Assembly: GCF_016904955.1 (NCBI RefSeq)
Contig: NZ_JADIKE010000027.1
Span: 1-64,000 of the forward strand
DNA: 64,000 bases
DNA from: Dyella flava
GTDB taxonomy: Bacteria; Pseudomonadota; Gammaproteobacteria; Xanthomonadales; Rhodanobacteraceae
Reading direction: 5' to 3'
Made by a program: the position numbers and the translations under genes. The notes below the pieces were generated by a model. The model did not search any database. It was not told the origin of the DNA and worked only from the letters and a program-made list of their open reading frames with translations. This document shows positions 46,713-55,238 of the stretch, piece after piece. The stretch's first letter is position 1, and every line of letters starts with the position of its first letter.

Positions 46713-47492
46713 TCAGAGATTGAGTCGTGAGAGGAATCCCAGGATGGCCTTCCAATTGTCTTCGGCGCCGGAGGGATCACGACTGGCGATCAATGTGGAG
46801 GATCCATGGACGCCGCCGGTGCTTGGAACGTACTGAACCTTCAGTGTTGACGGTGAGGCCGCCAAGATTGCCTTTGCTGCAGCAATCTCCTCGGGGTTCT
46901 TCGCCGAGGTGACAAAGAAGGGAACGGTAATTTTCGCCGCGGCGGTGCGAATCATGGTGGGGGATTGGTCAAAGTACTCGCCGGGCGAGAACACCGCGAG
47001 GGCGCGAATCTCATTGACGTGCTCTGCCGCCACCACTACGGTCAACGACGCAGAATAACTACTGCCCCAGAGAATGATGGGAAGTTTCTGCGTTTGAGCG
47101 AAGGATAGCGCAGCTTCAAGGTCACGTTTCGCCGCCAGATAGTCTGACGAGTGGCCTAGCGCTTGTACCGTTTGGTTCGGGCCAAAGAGATCGCCTCCAG
47201 AACGTTGATCGATAGCGAGTGCGCTATATCCGGCCGCTGCGAGCCGTGGGGCGATGGTTTTATATTCATCCTTACTGGAGCGCGCCTGATGAAATAGCAA
47301 AATCAGCGCGCGAGGAGAGGCGGCGTGGTAGTACCTGCCGTAGATAACTACGCCATCGCTGGCCTTGAAGGTCACATTGGTCGGCACCATGGCGGGGGAC
47401 GACAACGGGGTGGCTGCCGTAACGAGCTTGGGTGTCGTTATGCCGCCTAGGGCAAGAAGCGTTGATGCAATAAGAACGAGTGCCGGGCGCAT
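46713..47492 (-). CDS. Secreted alpha/beta hydrolase (dienelactone-hydrolase-like)
   Basis: 259 residues with a signal peptide (LVLIASTLLALGGI). LLFHQARSSKDEY, AIDQRSGGD and LWGSSYSASLTV (nucleophile Ser) give the hydrolase core; the His probably lies in GGVHGSSTL. AGAGGAGTT precedes ATG 47492. It follows the YkgJ-type gene by 64 bases on the same strand, so the SigF-like motif at 48375-48402 may drive both. Confidence 0.8.
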   Translation of the reverse strand: MRPALVLIASTLLALGGITTPKLVTAATPLSSPAMVPTNVTFKASDGVVIYGRYYHAASPRALILLFHQARSSKDEYKTIAPRLAAAGYSALAIDQRSGGDLFGPNQTVQALGHSSDYLAAKRDLEAALSFAQTQKLPIILWGSSYSASLTVVVAAEHVNEIRALAVFSPGEYFDQSPTMIRTAAAKITVPFFVTSAKNPEEIAAAKAILAASPSTLKVQYVPSTGGVHGSSTLIASRDPSGAEDNWKAILGFLSRLNL

Positions 47493-47556
47493 AGGAACTC
47501 CTCTGCAGGGTGTGGGGTATCTGATGGATGATGCTGACGGGAATCGATCACTGATC

Positions 47557-48348
47557 TCAAGCCGGTTGTTCCCTCGGCGGCGCATCGGGACGAAAGCCCA
47601 GGTAGTGGGATGGGCCATCCGCGAGTGCTCTCGCATACACAGGCTTGGCACTGACCAGGCAAAGCGCATCAAACGTCGTGGCTTGATTCGTCACCATCGA
47701 CCACTGCCTCCGCGGCGACCTATCGGTTGCGACGGGCGGCGTCTGCTGCAAAACGGAATGGAGTGCTTCGGGGGAGGGGCAATGAGCCATGAACCCTTCA
47801 TTCGAAAGGCCCGCACTCTGGATGTCCAATGCTATGCAGAGCCATGCCTTGGCCGCTACATCCAGCTGATCGCCATGACGTAACAGTGATACATGAAGTT
47901 GGGTTTGCGCGTCCACAACCTGGTTGTTGCGTACAAAAGGAGTTGGCGACGTCCAGGCTTCCGGAGGACACTGTTTATGGCTGGGCAATACGGAGCGGAA
48001 GGGGCTCACTTCGGCCGGGTAAATGCGGCAAACGTGCGGGCGGTTGTCATAGATGCCGCACTGCATGTCGCGGCCAAGATGCGGGCATGCTCCCTTGAAG
48101 CTTGCTGCGAGCACGACAATGACCCGAATGGGCAGCTCGCCGCTACAGGCGGGAAAGGAGCGCTGACGTTTATGCATCGCCGGGGCATCCGAGGCCGCCG
48201 GTTCGGCCACCCAGGGGACCGCCTCGCATAGCACTTCGACGGTCCCACCCCTCTGCAGCCAGGCTATCGCCTCCGGACGCGTAAGCGGAAGCCTCAGGTC
48301 ATGGCAGCATTTGCCGCATTGAGTGCAGCTGAAATTGAGATCGGACAT
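47557..48348 (-). CDS. YkgJ-type cysteine cluster protein
   Basis: 263 residues. FSCTQCGKCCHDL at the start and later MQCGIYDNRPHVCRIYP form the CxxCxxCC...C...C set of the UPF0153/YkgJ family, which binds zinc or an Fe-S cluster. The C-terminal 60 residues are unusual for the family. Start ATG 48348 has GGGGAAG upstream. A SigF-like promoter ends only 26 bases upstream. A role in metal handling would fit its neighbours. Confidence 0.8.
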   Translation of the reverse strand: MSDLNFSCTQCGKCCHDLRLPLTRPEAIAWLQRGGTVEVLCEAVPWVAEPAASDAPAMHKRQRSFPACSGELPIRVIVVLAASFKGACPHLGRDMQCGIYDNRPHVCRIYPAEVSPFRSVLPSHKQCPPEAWTSPTPFVRNNQVVDAQTQLHVSLLRHGDQLDVAAKAWLCIALDIQSAGLSNEGFMAHCPSPEALHSVLQQTPPVATDRSPRRQWSMVTNQATTFDALCLVSAKPVYARALADGPSHYLGFRPDAPPREQPA

Positions 48349-48374
48349 GGCTTCCCCGGATTTCCTCTTCGAAC

Positions 48375-48402
48375 CATTCGTTCCCGTCATGCGGGAAGTT
48401 AC
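48375..48402 (-). promoter_or_regulatory. SigF-like promoter, YkgJ-type gene
   Basis: On the minus strand GTAACT, 16 bases, CGAATG, ending 26 bases before the ATG. Confidence 0.65.
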
Positions 48403-48456
48403 AAAGAGAATGGGGGGCGTCTTATGGTCTGACGGCCAGGTTGGTACGGAAGGATG

Positions 48457-48490
48457 TCGTACCAGGGAGTGCGCAGACTCCCTGGCACGA
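48457..48490 (-). terminator. Hairpin terminator of the propeller gene
   Basis: CCAGGGAGT-GCGCAG-ACTCCCTGG is a perfect nine-pair stem, extended by TCGT/ACGA after one mismatch. It lies 12 bases past the minus-strand stop at 48502. No T-run follows. Confidence 0.6.
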
Positions 48491-48501
48491 TATGAGCGCG
48501 G

Positions 48502-49551
48502 CTAGTAGTTGAAATCGTCGTCGTTCCGGATGATCGCAATGCCGTTTGTCGCGGGGTTGTTGAGGGTGACGCTGCTCTTCAGATTGAAGTTACCGTCTCC
48601 GTCCACGTTAAAAATGGACACGTGCGACACCGATGCATTGGCATCGACGACGGCGGCAAGGTTGTCACGGTAGGTAATATCGGTCGGGTCGCCGTTGAAG
48701 GTCGCCACCACTGCCGCGTCCTGGATGATCTTCTCACCGTACACCGCGTACCGGGATACCGAGTGGCTGGGCGAGTTGGCCGAGAACAAGAACGGCCCGT
48801 CGAGCGTTACCCAGCAGGGGGCCATTTGGGTACCTGACCCTGTGATCGTCAGGACCGCGTCGTTACGAACCAGGCCAATCTCGTTGGCGTGCGCGATGGT
48901 CACGTACGCGTCATTCCCGCGCGTCGCCAGTCCGAAGGGTGCGTTGACGTTGGCAGGGATGTTGGCGACCAGTTTCGTGGCGCCCGATACGGCGCCTTGG
49001 TCGGTCAGGTTGACCGTCTCAATGGCATTACTTTTCTCGGTAAGGATCAGCTGTCCTCCGAGGACGCCCACCTGAGCTGCAGAACCGTCCGCAATAGCGA
49101 GTTGCGCTTCTCCGTCGGCTTGCGCGCTCACGCCGTACCGATCAATGAGGTGCGACTCGATGTGGGTGGCGGTAAGAATGTAAAGATGATTGCGGCCGAA
49201 CGCGACGCTCACCGGGTTGGTAATGGCCGGAACGACTCTCTGCAATTGCAGCGGAGCCTGATTGCCCCATTTTTGGAAGATCGACACGTTGCCGGACCCG
49301 AAGTTGACGACGGCAAGCAGATCGTGATTCTGCGCGATTCCACCGGCATTGCCCGTGACGCCGCCGGCACCACCGGTTTTGGATTGTTCGATCAATGTCC
49401 CTTGGGTGTTGTAGACGAGCAACTCGTTGCTGGCCGTATTCGATGAGGTAACGATGAGGTCACCGTCATTCCATCCATGGCTGGTTTGTGCATTCACGGT
49501 ACCTGCCGCCATCAGCGCGAGCAGCGCCGATCCATAGATTGCCCTTTTCAT
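48502..49551 (-). CDS. Secreted beta-propeller protein
   Basis: 349 residues with a signal peptide (LLALMAAGTVNAQTSHG). Repeated blade-like segments follow (NELLVYNTQGTL, HDLLAVVNFGSGNVSIFQ, FGLATRGNDAYVTIAHANEI, HSVSRYAVYG, VSHVSIFNVDGDG), as in lactonase/YncE-type propellers. No catalytic residues can be assigned. A SigF-like motif about 95-118 bases upstream and its neighbours link it to the stress regulon. Confidence 0.75.
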   Translation of the reverse strand: MKRAIYGSALLALMAAGTVNAQTSHGWNDGDLIVTSSNTASNELLVYNTQGTLIEQSKTGGAGGVTGNAGGIAQNHDLLAVVNFGSGNVSIFQKWGNQAPLQLQRVVPAITNPVSVAFGRNHLYILTATHIESHLIDRYGVSAQADGEAQLAIADGSAAQVGVLGGQLILTEKSNAIETVNLTDQGAVSGATKLVANIPANVNAPFGLATRGNDAYVTIAHANEIGLVRNDAVLTITGSGTQMAPCWVTLDGPFLFSANSPSHSVSRYAVYGEKIIQDAAVVATFNGDPTDITYRDNLAAVVDANASVSHVSIFNVDGDGNFNLKSSVTLNNPATNGIAIIRNDDDFNY

Positions 49552-49642
49552 GGTTGTCCCTCGATGTAAGCGTAGATAATTGCGGCAACATGCATTGCCA
49601 CGACCGGTTGCTTCCCATGACCGTGTGGATTGGTCGCTGGTT

Positions 49643-49669
49643 ACTTCGGGAAGAGGGCAACTTGGTTAC
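49643..49669 (-). promoter_or_regulatory. SigF-like promoter, propeller gene
   Basis: On the minus strand GTAACC, 15 bases, CGAAGT. It is back to back with the motif at 49773-49800. Confidence 0.5.
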
Positions 49670-49772
49670 ATCGAAACGCGATGAATTTCGCTTTTTTGTG
49701 ACGCATTACTGTCATCACAAAATTTCCACATGTCTTAAAGGTGTCAATGCGGGCTATATCGCAGCTTGCGAT

Positions 49773-49800
49773 GTAACTTCATCGTGGAATATGACGAAGT
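49773..49800 (+). promoter_or_regulatory. SigF-like promoter, DUF1223 gene
   Basis: GTAACT (49773-49778), 16 bases, CGAAGT (49795-49800), 58 bases before the ATG. Confidence 0.65.
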
Positions 49801-49858
49801 AGCATTCGGACGGCTGCGGCCGAGCGCGTCATTGTGTGTTATCAACCTGCGGTGTTCT

Positions 49859-50602
49859 ATGGCGAATAGACGGCTTTATCTGCGCGCGATCCTGCCTGCG
49901 CTTCTTGCACTATCCATAGGAACCTCCGTGTATGCCCAGGATCATTCCGACACGCATGAGCATCCGGTAGTGGTCGAGCTTTTCCAAAGCCAGGGATGTT
50001 CTTCGTGTCCGCCGGCCGAAGAGAACCTCAACGCACTCGCCGACGACCCTCATGTATTGGCACTATCTTTTGGTGTCACGTATTGGGACGATTTGGGCTG
50101 GAAAGATACCTTTGCCACGCAGGCCTATACGGATCGCCAGTGGCGTTACGCCCATTACCACCGCCGTGACACGGTTTGGACGCCACAGATTTATGTGAAC
50201 GGTCACACAGATCTGGTGGGCGACAATCGCATGGAATTGAACGAGGCGATCCGTGAGGCGCAGAGTACCGGGCCGTCCATTGCATGGCTGCCCACGAATC
50301 GTGTCGAGGTCAAAGCGTCTAACCTGGACCCAAGGGCCAGCGATGTGTGGCTGGTGCGCTATGACCCGCGAACCCTTCACGTTCACGTTGGGGGTGGCGA
50401 AAACGGCGGGCGTACGCTCGATCAGCGCAACATAGTGCGCGAACTGGTTCACCTCGGAGAATGGCAGGGCGATGACGTGGCGTTTTCGTTGCCGCTTGCT
50501 TCTCTTTCAGGGCTTGATACTGCCGTACTTGTTCAAGCGCAGGACGATGGAGACATATTGAGTGCATCCGTGCAACATGCTGGTGACTCAGAATTGCCCT
50601 GA
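49859..50602 (+). CDS. DUF1223 family secreted thioredoxin-like protein
   Basis: 247 residues with a signal peptide (LPALLALSIGTSVYAQ). VVELFQSQGCSSCPPAEENL carries the CxxC of the thioredoxin fold; YWDDLGWKDTFA and WTPQIYVNG are hallmarks of DUF1223. Probably a periplasmic thiol or metal-handling protein. In other proteobacteria this family is also found near metal-stress genes (from memory). I chose ATG 49859, which starts the signal peptide and leaves room for the SigF-like promoter. Confidence 0.85.
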   Translation: MANRRLYLRAILPALLALSIGTSVYAQDHSDTHEHPVVVELFQSQGCSSCPPAEENLNALADDPHVLALSFGVTYWDDLGWKDTFATQAYTDRQWRYAHYHRRDTVWTPQIYVNGHTDLVGDNRMELNEAIREAQSTGPSIAWLPTNRVEVKASNLDPRASDVWLVRYDPRTLHVHVGGGENGGRTLDQRNIVRELVHLGEWQGDDVAFSLPLASLSGLDTAVLVQAQDDGDILSASVQHAGDSELP

Positions 50603-50876
50603 TCGCCAGCGTCGCGCGTCGGTCGTCAACAAAGTAATCGCTACGTAGATCGCGGGTAGAAGAAGACCACCGAGCATGTCAACGTAACCGGTGGCTCCAC
50701 GATCGCCATATCGCACAGTGTTGATAGCTTGACATGCCTAAGACGATGGGCGAGGGCGAGTTCGCGCTCCGTGCTTGACCAGTAATGGACTGGGTCGTTC
50801 GTCACCAGACTGCGTCAAGTCGCCTGGCAGCATAAATATGAAGCGGGTGAACTGAGTGCGTGATGGTGAGACGACA

Positions 50877-51446
50877 TTAGGCAAGTCGGCGCTTATTGGT
50901 CGCCGGCTTGCTCCCGCCTAGCACCGCCGCCGCGCGCTCGGCGGCTACTGCGATGCGTTCGAGCAGCAACGGATCAGTCACGCGTTCGCCTTCGAAATCG
51001 GGCGGCGTACCGTAAACGCCGATTGGCAAGGTTAACGCCTGCATGAAGCCAAAAAGCGGTCGCAACTGATGTTCTATCACCAGCGCGTGGCGCTCGCTTC
51101 CCCCGGTGGCCGCCAGTAGCACGGGTACGTTCACCAAGGCATCCGTGTCGATCAAGTCGAATAGATGCTTAAACAACCCCGGATACGATCCACGGTATAC
51201 CGGAGCGGCTGCCAGCACCAGGTCCGCAGATTCGATGCGTTGAAGTTCCTTTTCTACCTCTAGTGGCAATTCACTGCGGATGATCGATTGTCCAAGCGGT
51301 CGCGCGATGCGGGTCAATTCCACCACATGGCTTTCCAGTGGCAGGTGGCATGACAATGCATCCAGCATCGCTCGTGCCAACACCAATGTGCGCGAGAAAG
51401 GCGACGTGCTGCCGATCACGGCAACAACTTGCAGAGGAACGAGCAT
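50877..51446 (-). CDS. NAD(P)H-dependent FMN reductase (SsuE/MsuE-like)
   Basis: About 189 residues of flavodoxin-like fold. VVAVIGSTSPFSRTLVLARA is the FMN phosphate loop and LVLAAAPVYRGSYPGLFKHL the isoalloxazine loop of the SsuE group. It would supply reduced FMN to a flavin monooxygenase such as that at 53024. Start is uncertain: ATG 51446 gives family length; ATG 51503 is possible, and neither has a ribosome site. A SigF-like motif lies upstream at 51587-51614. Confidence 0.82.
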   Translation of the reverse strand: MLVPLQVVAVIGSTSPFSRTLVLARAMLDALSCHLPLESHVVELTRIARPLGQSIIRSELPLEVEKELQRIESADLVLAAAPVYRGSYPGLFKHLFDLIDTDALVNVPVLLAATGGSERHALVIEHQLRPLFGFMQALTLPIGVYGTPPDFEGERVTDPLLLERIAVAAERAAAVLGGSKPATNKRRLA

Positions 51447-51586
51447 GTTTATATGACCCGGTAATTGTATTGAGCAAAGCGGCAGGGATTTGTCGTTCAT
51501 CATGGTCGGGTAATTTGCCAAACGACTGATGAATTTTCGGCGGCGGCCAGCGCTCAAGCTGCTGAATGCCACAAATACAGAGATGT

Positions 51587-51614
51587 GATTCGAAAAAGAA
51601 AATGGACTTGTTAC
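51587..51614 (-). promoter_or_regulatory. SigF-like promoter candidate, FMN reductase gene
   Basis: On the minus strand GTAACA, 16 bases, CGAATC. The -35 block deviates at its last base and the gene start is 140 bases away. Confidence 0.4.
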
Positions 51615-51764
51615 ACCGCGATAAGTGAAATCCGATTGTGGCGATATGCAAAACTCTCATTAGCGGAAGGTCTCGTTCTTGCCAGTATCCGGTTATTTCC
51701 TGGCCTCACCAACCCAGCGCTAACCATGAATAGGCCGTCTGTGAGGAGCCCGTTCACGCGCCCT

Positions 51765-51792
51765 GTAACCGAAATCGGTCAGACGGCGAATA
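51765..51792 (+). promoter_or_regulatory. SigF-like promoter candidate, ATP-grasp operon
   Basis: GTAACC (51765-51770), 16 bases, CGAATA (51787-51792). It faces the ATP-grasp gene but is about 300 bases away; no other gene lies between. Confidence 0.45.
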
Positions 51793-51962
51793 GCCACTAT
51801 TACGGGCTGACCCACTTATCAGCCTCATGAACCGGCGCGCCGCAGACCGCGGGACTCTACGGCGCGTGATGGGACAATCCATCGCTGGTAACCGTCGACG
51901 CCGCGACGGGTCGAGCACTCGAGAACAGGAAGACTTGGGCGTTGCCAGATTTATTCAACAGG

Positions 51963-52015
51963 AATCGGCATGTGCCACTTGAATTCCGAAACACGAAATC
52001 GGATGTGTCACTTGA
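51963..52015. repeat. Direct repeat of about 19 bases
   Basis: AATCGGCATGTGCCACTTGA (51963-51982) recurs as AATCGGATGTGTCACTTGA (51997-52015), 34 bases on. It could be an operator pair or the decayed end of a mobile element; it lies 80 bases before the ATP-grasp gene. Confidence 0.5.
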
Positions 52016-52094
52016 GTCATAGGCCATCTAATTGTATGCCGTGACTATGCGCGGCAAATCGTAGTCAAACTCCTTTCAAAGAAAAGCCTTTCGC

Positions 52095-53027
52095 ATGTCC
52101 AACCGACCTCCGTTAGCGATCGTTTACGAGCACCCCGACTGGTTCAGGCCGCTATTCGCCACACTTGATCGGCGAGGCGTCGACTACCAGGCCATTCAAT
52201 TCCAGGATCACTATTTCGATCCTGCGAACACTCACGCACCGGCGCCACTGGTATTTAGTCGTTTGGCCATGAGTTCTTTTCTGCGCCAGGACGAGCATCC
52301 GATTTTCTATGCGCAATCGTTGTATGCGTCCTGGGAATTGAATGGCGCGCGTGTCATCAACGGAACCGGCGCGCTAGCGATCGACGCCTCCAAGGCGCGA
52401 CAAATGGCGTTGATCCGGTCACTGGGGCTGGATATTCCGGCCACACGCGTCGTCCATCGGCACGCCGATGTTGTTGCTGCAGCGAAGACGCTTCGCTTCC
52501 CCGTGGTCGTCAAGGTCAACATCGGCGGCTCGGGCGCAGGTGTATCGCGTTACGAAACAGTGGAAGAGTTGGAGCATGCCGTGACGGACGGGGCGGCACC
52601 AAAGAGCATCGATAGCGTCACGTTGGTCCAGGAATATGTGCCGGCCCGTGACCGGCATATGGTTCGAATGGAAACGCTCGACGGCAAGTTCTTGTATGCC
52701 ATCGCGCTCAACACCGATGGCGACACGTTTGACTTGTGTCCTGCGGATGTCTGTCTGATCGACAAGCCCAAAGTCACAGTTCGTGAATACAAGCCCGATC
52801 AAGCTGCCATCCGCGCGGCGGAAGCGATCGCGCGGGCCGCCAAGCTCGACATTGGTGGTATCGAATTCATGATTGACGACCGCGACGGTGTACGTCGCTT
52901 CTACGACATCAATGGCTTGTCCAATTTCGTTGCCGACCCGCTCAACGTGCTTGGCTGGGATCCGCACGAGACGCTGGTGGATTACCTGATCAAAGCGATC
53001 GAAGATACCCTGGAGAATGCGGCATGA
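52095..53027 (+). CDS. ATP-grasp family ligase (RimK-like)
   Basis: 310 residues. The ATP-grasp core includes FPVVVKVNIGGSGAGVSRYE (ATP-binding loop), VTLVQEYVPARDRHMVRME and GGIEFMIDDRDG with YDINGLSNF (metal-binding acid and Asn). The N-terminal 100 residues form the family's pre-ATP-grasp domain. It should join a carboxylate to an amine or thiol via an acyl phosphate. Its stop overlaps the ATG of the luciferase-like gene (ATGA), so the two act together. Substrate unknown. Confidence 0.85.
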   Translation: MSNRPPLAIVYEHPDWFRPLFATLDRRGVDYQAIQFQDHYFDPANTHAPAPLVFSRLAMSSFLRQDEHPIFYAQSLYASWELNGARVINGTGALAIDASKARQMALIRSLGLDIPATRVVHRHADVVAAAKTLRFPVVVKVNIGGSGAGVSRYETVEELEHAVTDGAAPKSIDSVTLVQEYVPARDRHMVRMETLDGKFLYAIALNTDGDTFDLCPADVCLIDKPKVTVREYKPDQAAIRAAEAIARAAKLDIGGIEFMIDDRDGVRRFYDINGLSNFVADPLNVLGWDPHETLVDYLIKAIEDTLENAA

Positions 53028-54055
53028 GGTACGGATTTTGGGCGCCTGTATTCGGCGGATGGCTGCGCAACGTGCGTGATGAGGGAATGGAGGCCAGTTG
53101 GGCCTATTTCAGCCGACTGTGCCAGCGTGCCGAGCAAATTGGGTACGACCTCACATTGATCGCCGAATTGAATCTCAATGACATCAAGGGTGTTACCGAG
53201 CCGGCGCTCGATGCGTGGTCCAGCGCGGCCGCATTGGCCGCGATAACCAACACGTTGGAAATCATGGTCGCCGTGCGTCCTAACTTTCATCATCCGGCGC
53301 TGTTTGCCAAGCAGGCCGCCAATATCGACCGTATATCCGGCGGCCGCCTGGCGTTAAATGTGGTGTCTTCATGGTGGGCCGACGAGGCCAAGCAATTCGG
53401 CTTGACCTTCGATCAGCACGACGACCGCTACGCACGCACTAACGAATGGTTGCAAGTTGTCGACGGACTTTGGTCGCAAACGCCATACACGTTCCACGGC
53501 GAACGCTATTCGATGGTCGATGCCATCTGTGAGCCAAAACCCATGTCCTCGCCACGACCGACCATTTATGCCGGCGGAGAATCCGACGCCGCTAAAGCTT
53601 TGATCGTCCAGCGCTGCGATGCATACGTCATGCACGGCGACGAACCCGAGTTCATTGCAGCAAAGATCGCCGACATGCGCGAGCGCCGCGCGCGACTTGG
53701 TTTGCCGCCCATGCAGTTCGGCATGGCCGCGTACGCCATCGTTCGGGATACGGAAAAGGAGGCCGAGAAAGAGGTCGTACGTATCACAACACTGGATCCG
53801 AAAGCGCCGGGTTTCGACAATTTCGATCAATGGCTCTCGGGCACGCAGCTCGAGCGCGAACTGAAGATTAAGGAATATTCCGTATCCAATCGCGGCCTTC
53901 GCCCCGGCCTGATCGGCACACCCGAGCAGGTGCGTGCGCGCATCGCGGAATTTTCTGATGCAGGCGTGGACCTGTTGCTGCTGCAAATGAGCCCGCAACT
54001 TGAGGAAATGGAACGGTTCGCAGAGCAAGTTATCGCGCCGACCATGGCCGCATGA
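53024..54055 (+). CDS. Luciferase-like FMN-dependent monooxygenase (SsuD-like)
   Basis: 343 residues, a full-length bacterial-luciferase-like barrel. FWAPVFGGWLRNV at the start, NIDRISGGRLALNVVSSWW and PRPTIYAGGESD are shared with SsuD/SfnG-type monooxygenases that use reduced FMN to cleave or oxidise organosulfur compounds. GLIGTPEQVRARI near the C-terminus is typical. It is coupled to the ATP-grasp gene and the FMN reductase at 50877 could supply reduced flavin. Confidence 0.88.
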   Translation: MRYGFWAPVFGGWLRNVRDEGMEASWAYFSRLCQRAEQIGYDLTLIAELNLNDIKGVTEPALDAWSSAAALAAITNTLEIMVAVRPNFHHPALFAKQAANIDRISGGRLALNVVSSWWADEAKQFGLTFDQHDDRYARTNEWLQVVDGLWSQTPYTFHGERYSMVDAICEPKPMSSPRPTIYAGGESDAAKALIVQRCDAYVMHGDEPEFIAAKIADMRERRARLGLPPMQFGMAAYAIVRDTEKEAEKEVVRITTLDPKAPGFDNFDQWLSGTQLERELKIKEYSVSNRGLRPGLIGTPEQVRARIAEFSDAGVDLLLLQMSPQLEEMERFAEQVIAPTMAA

Positions 54056-54175
54056 AGAGAGCGGTAAACGAGGTGACGCGCTTTCCTTCGATCGTAAGGA
54101 AAACTATCAGCTAGCAAATTGTCCTATCGATGAGTTGCTGATAGAGATGGCGCAGCTCTCGCGATCAGTGATCGG

Positions 54176-54198
54176 GAAGCCCAAAGAGTAGGGGCTTC
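54176..54198 (+). terminator. Hairpin downstream of the luciferase-like gene
   Basis: GAAGCCC and GGGCTTC pair around a nine-base loop, 120 bases after the stop. No T-run; weak evidence for termination. Confidence 0.3.
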
Positions 54199-54277
54199 AG
54201 ACCTGGTGGATGACTTGACGTCCTTACGATGCTGAATCGCACTGCATGGCGCGTGCGCTCGATCTCAACGACATGAG

Positions 54278-54919
54278 CTACCAGCGCAACACGTGCCGGC
54301 CAAGGAGTGCACCCGTTGCTGTGGGGATCGCCATGCCGAGCAGATACCAGGTGGCCCAAAACGGAACGCCCATTTCCGGGCAGTGCAGGCAGTAAGCAAG
54401 CGTGCCGAGTGCCCCGGCGAGCAATCCGGCAACGGCGCCCGCTGTGGAGCGACGCGTTGGCGCCAGTTGCCGGACGGCGAAGAGCACCGCGAAAAGACAC
54501 GGGGCCGACAGGAGTGCGATGTTGAACGGACAGGTGCGCCACGTCTTGCCCATGAGCAGCGAAGCGCGAAGGTCCGGAGGCGCTTCCCAGAGCACGATCG
54601 CGGCGGCGAGCCATACGGCCAGGATAGGCACCGCAATGCCATTCCATTTGCTTCCGACAGCCTGTCCGGGTCGAACTAGTCGCTCGAGCATCAAATATGC
54701 ACCGGTGGCCACCGATAGCGGCAGGGCGAGTTTGAGCCAAAAGAGGGGGGTCACCAACATGACGGCCATGTCAGGTCGCAGTCCATAGCCGACCAGCGCA
54801 AATATCGATGCACAGACATATGCCAGCAGCAACGATGCGGTCAAGTACCGCTTGACGGCGTCCCCACGCACGGGCGCAATGTCCGTGGCAAGCAGCGAGA
54901 CGAGAGTGTCGGTGTTCAT
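54278..54919 (-). CDS. nrsF: DUF1109/NrsF family anti-sigma factor 1
   Basis: 213 residues with six hydrophobic segments. MNTDTLVSLLATDIAPV at the N-terminus binds the sigma factor in this family. Cysteines occur in RTCPFNIALLS and YCLHCPEMG; the conserved pair in Caulobacter NrsF senses metals or oxidants and releases SigF. It is about 42% of a typical operon pair: no sigma gene is adjacent. It has its own SigF-like promoter upstream (55081-55107), so it could act as negative feedback. Confidence 0.85.
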   Translation of the reverse strand: MNTDTLVSLLATDIAPVRGDAVKRYLTASLLLAYVCASIFALVGYGLRPDMAVMLVTPLFWLKLALPLSVATGAYLMLERLVRPGQAVGSKWNGIAVPILAVWLAAAIVLWEAPPDLRASLLMGKTWRTCPFNIALLSAPCLFAVLFAVRQLAPTRRSTAGAVAGLLAGALGTLAYCLHCPEMGVPFWATWYLLGMAIPTATGALLGRHVLRW

Positions 54920-55080
54920 AGCGTCTAAGCTCGGCGGCAGTCTTCATGGTGATGGCGAGACGAAACGTAGATGGCGTCTTCTGATATCTCGCTCGTCTTA
55001 CGGGCAACGTCACGAACATCTACGGTAAGGATCCATGGCGGATACACCCGGCAGATCTGTTCATGTCGCCACTGTGTTCA

Positions 55081-55107
55081 AGTTCGGCGAGGAGAACGGG
55101 AGGTTAC
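55081..55107 (-). promoter_or_regulatory. SigF-like promoter, first NrsF gene
   Basis: On the minus strand GTAACC, 15 bases, CGAACT, about 160 bases before the ATG. Confidence 0.55.
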
Positions 55108-55150
55108 AACCGTCAGCTAGCGCGGCCAGAGTCGACGGCGCTCACGGCGT

Positions 55151-55178
55151 GTAACCATGGTGTACAGCCACGCGAACT
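55151..55178 (+). promoter_or_regulatory. SigF-like promoter, second bufB-bufC operon
   Basis: GTAACC (55151-55156), 16 bases, CGAACT (55173-55178), 60 bases before the GTG start. Together with the minus-strand copy it fills the 319-base divergent gap. Confidence 0.7.
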
Positions 55179-55238
55179 TGGCTCGGAGGTCACCCAACGT
55201 GCCGTGACCGACATTTCCATCGAATCGCAGGCATTGCC

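Noticed and set aside
51888..51915. A further GTAACC before the ATP-grasp gene
   Set aside because: The expected spacing leads to GTCGAG, not CGAA; the only CGA block is at the wrong distance.
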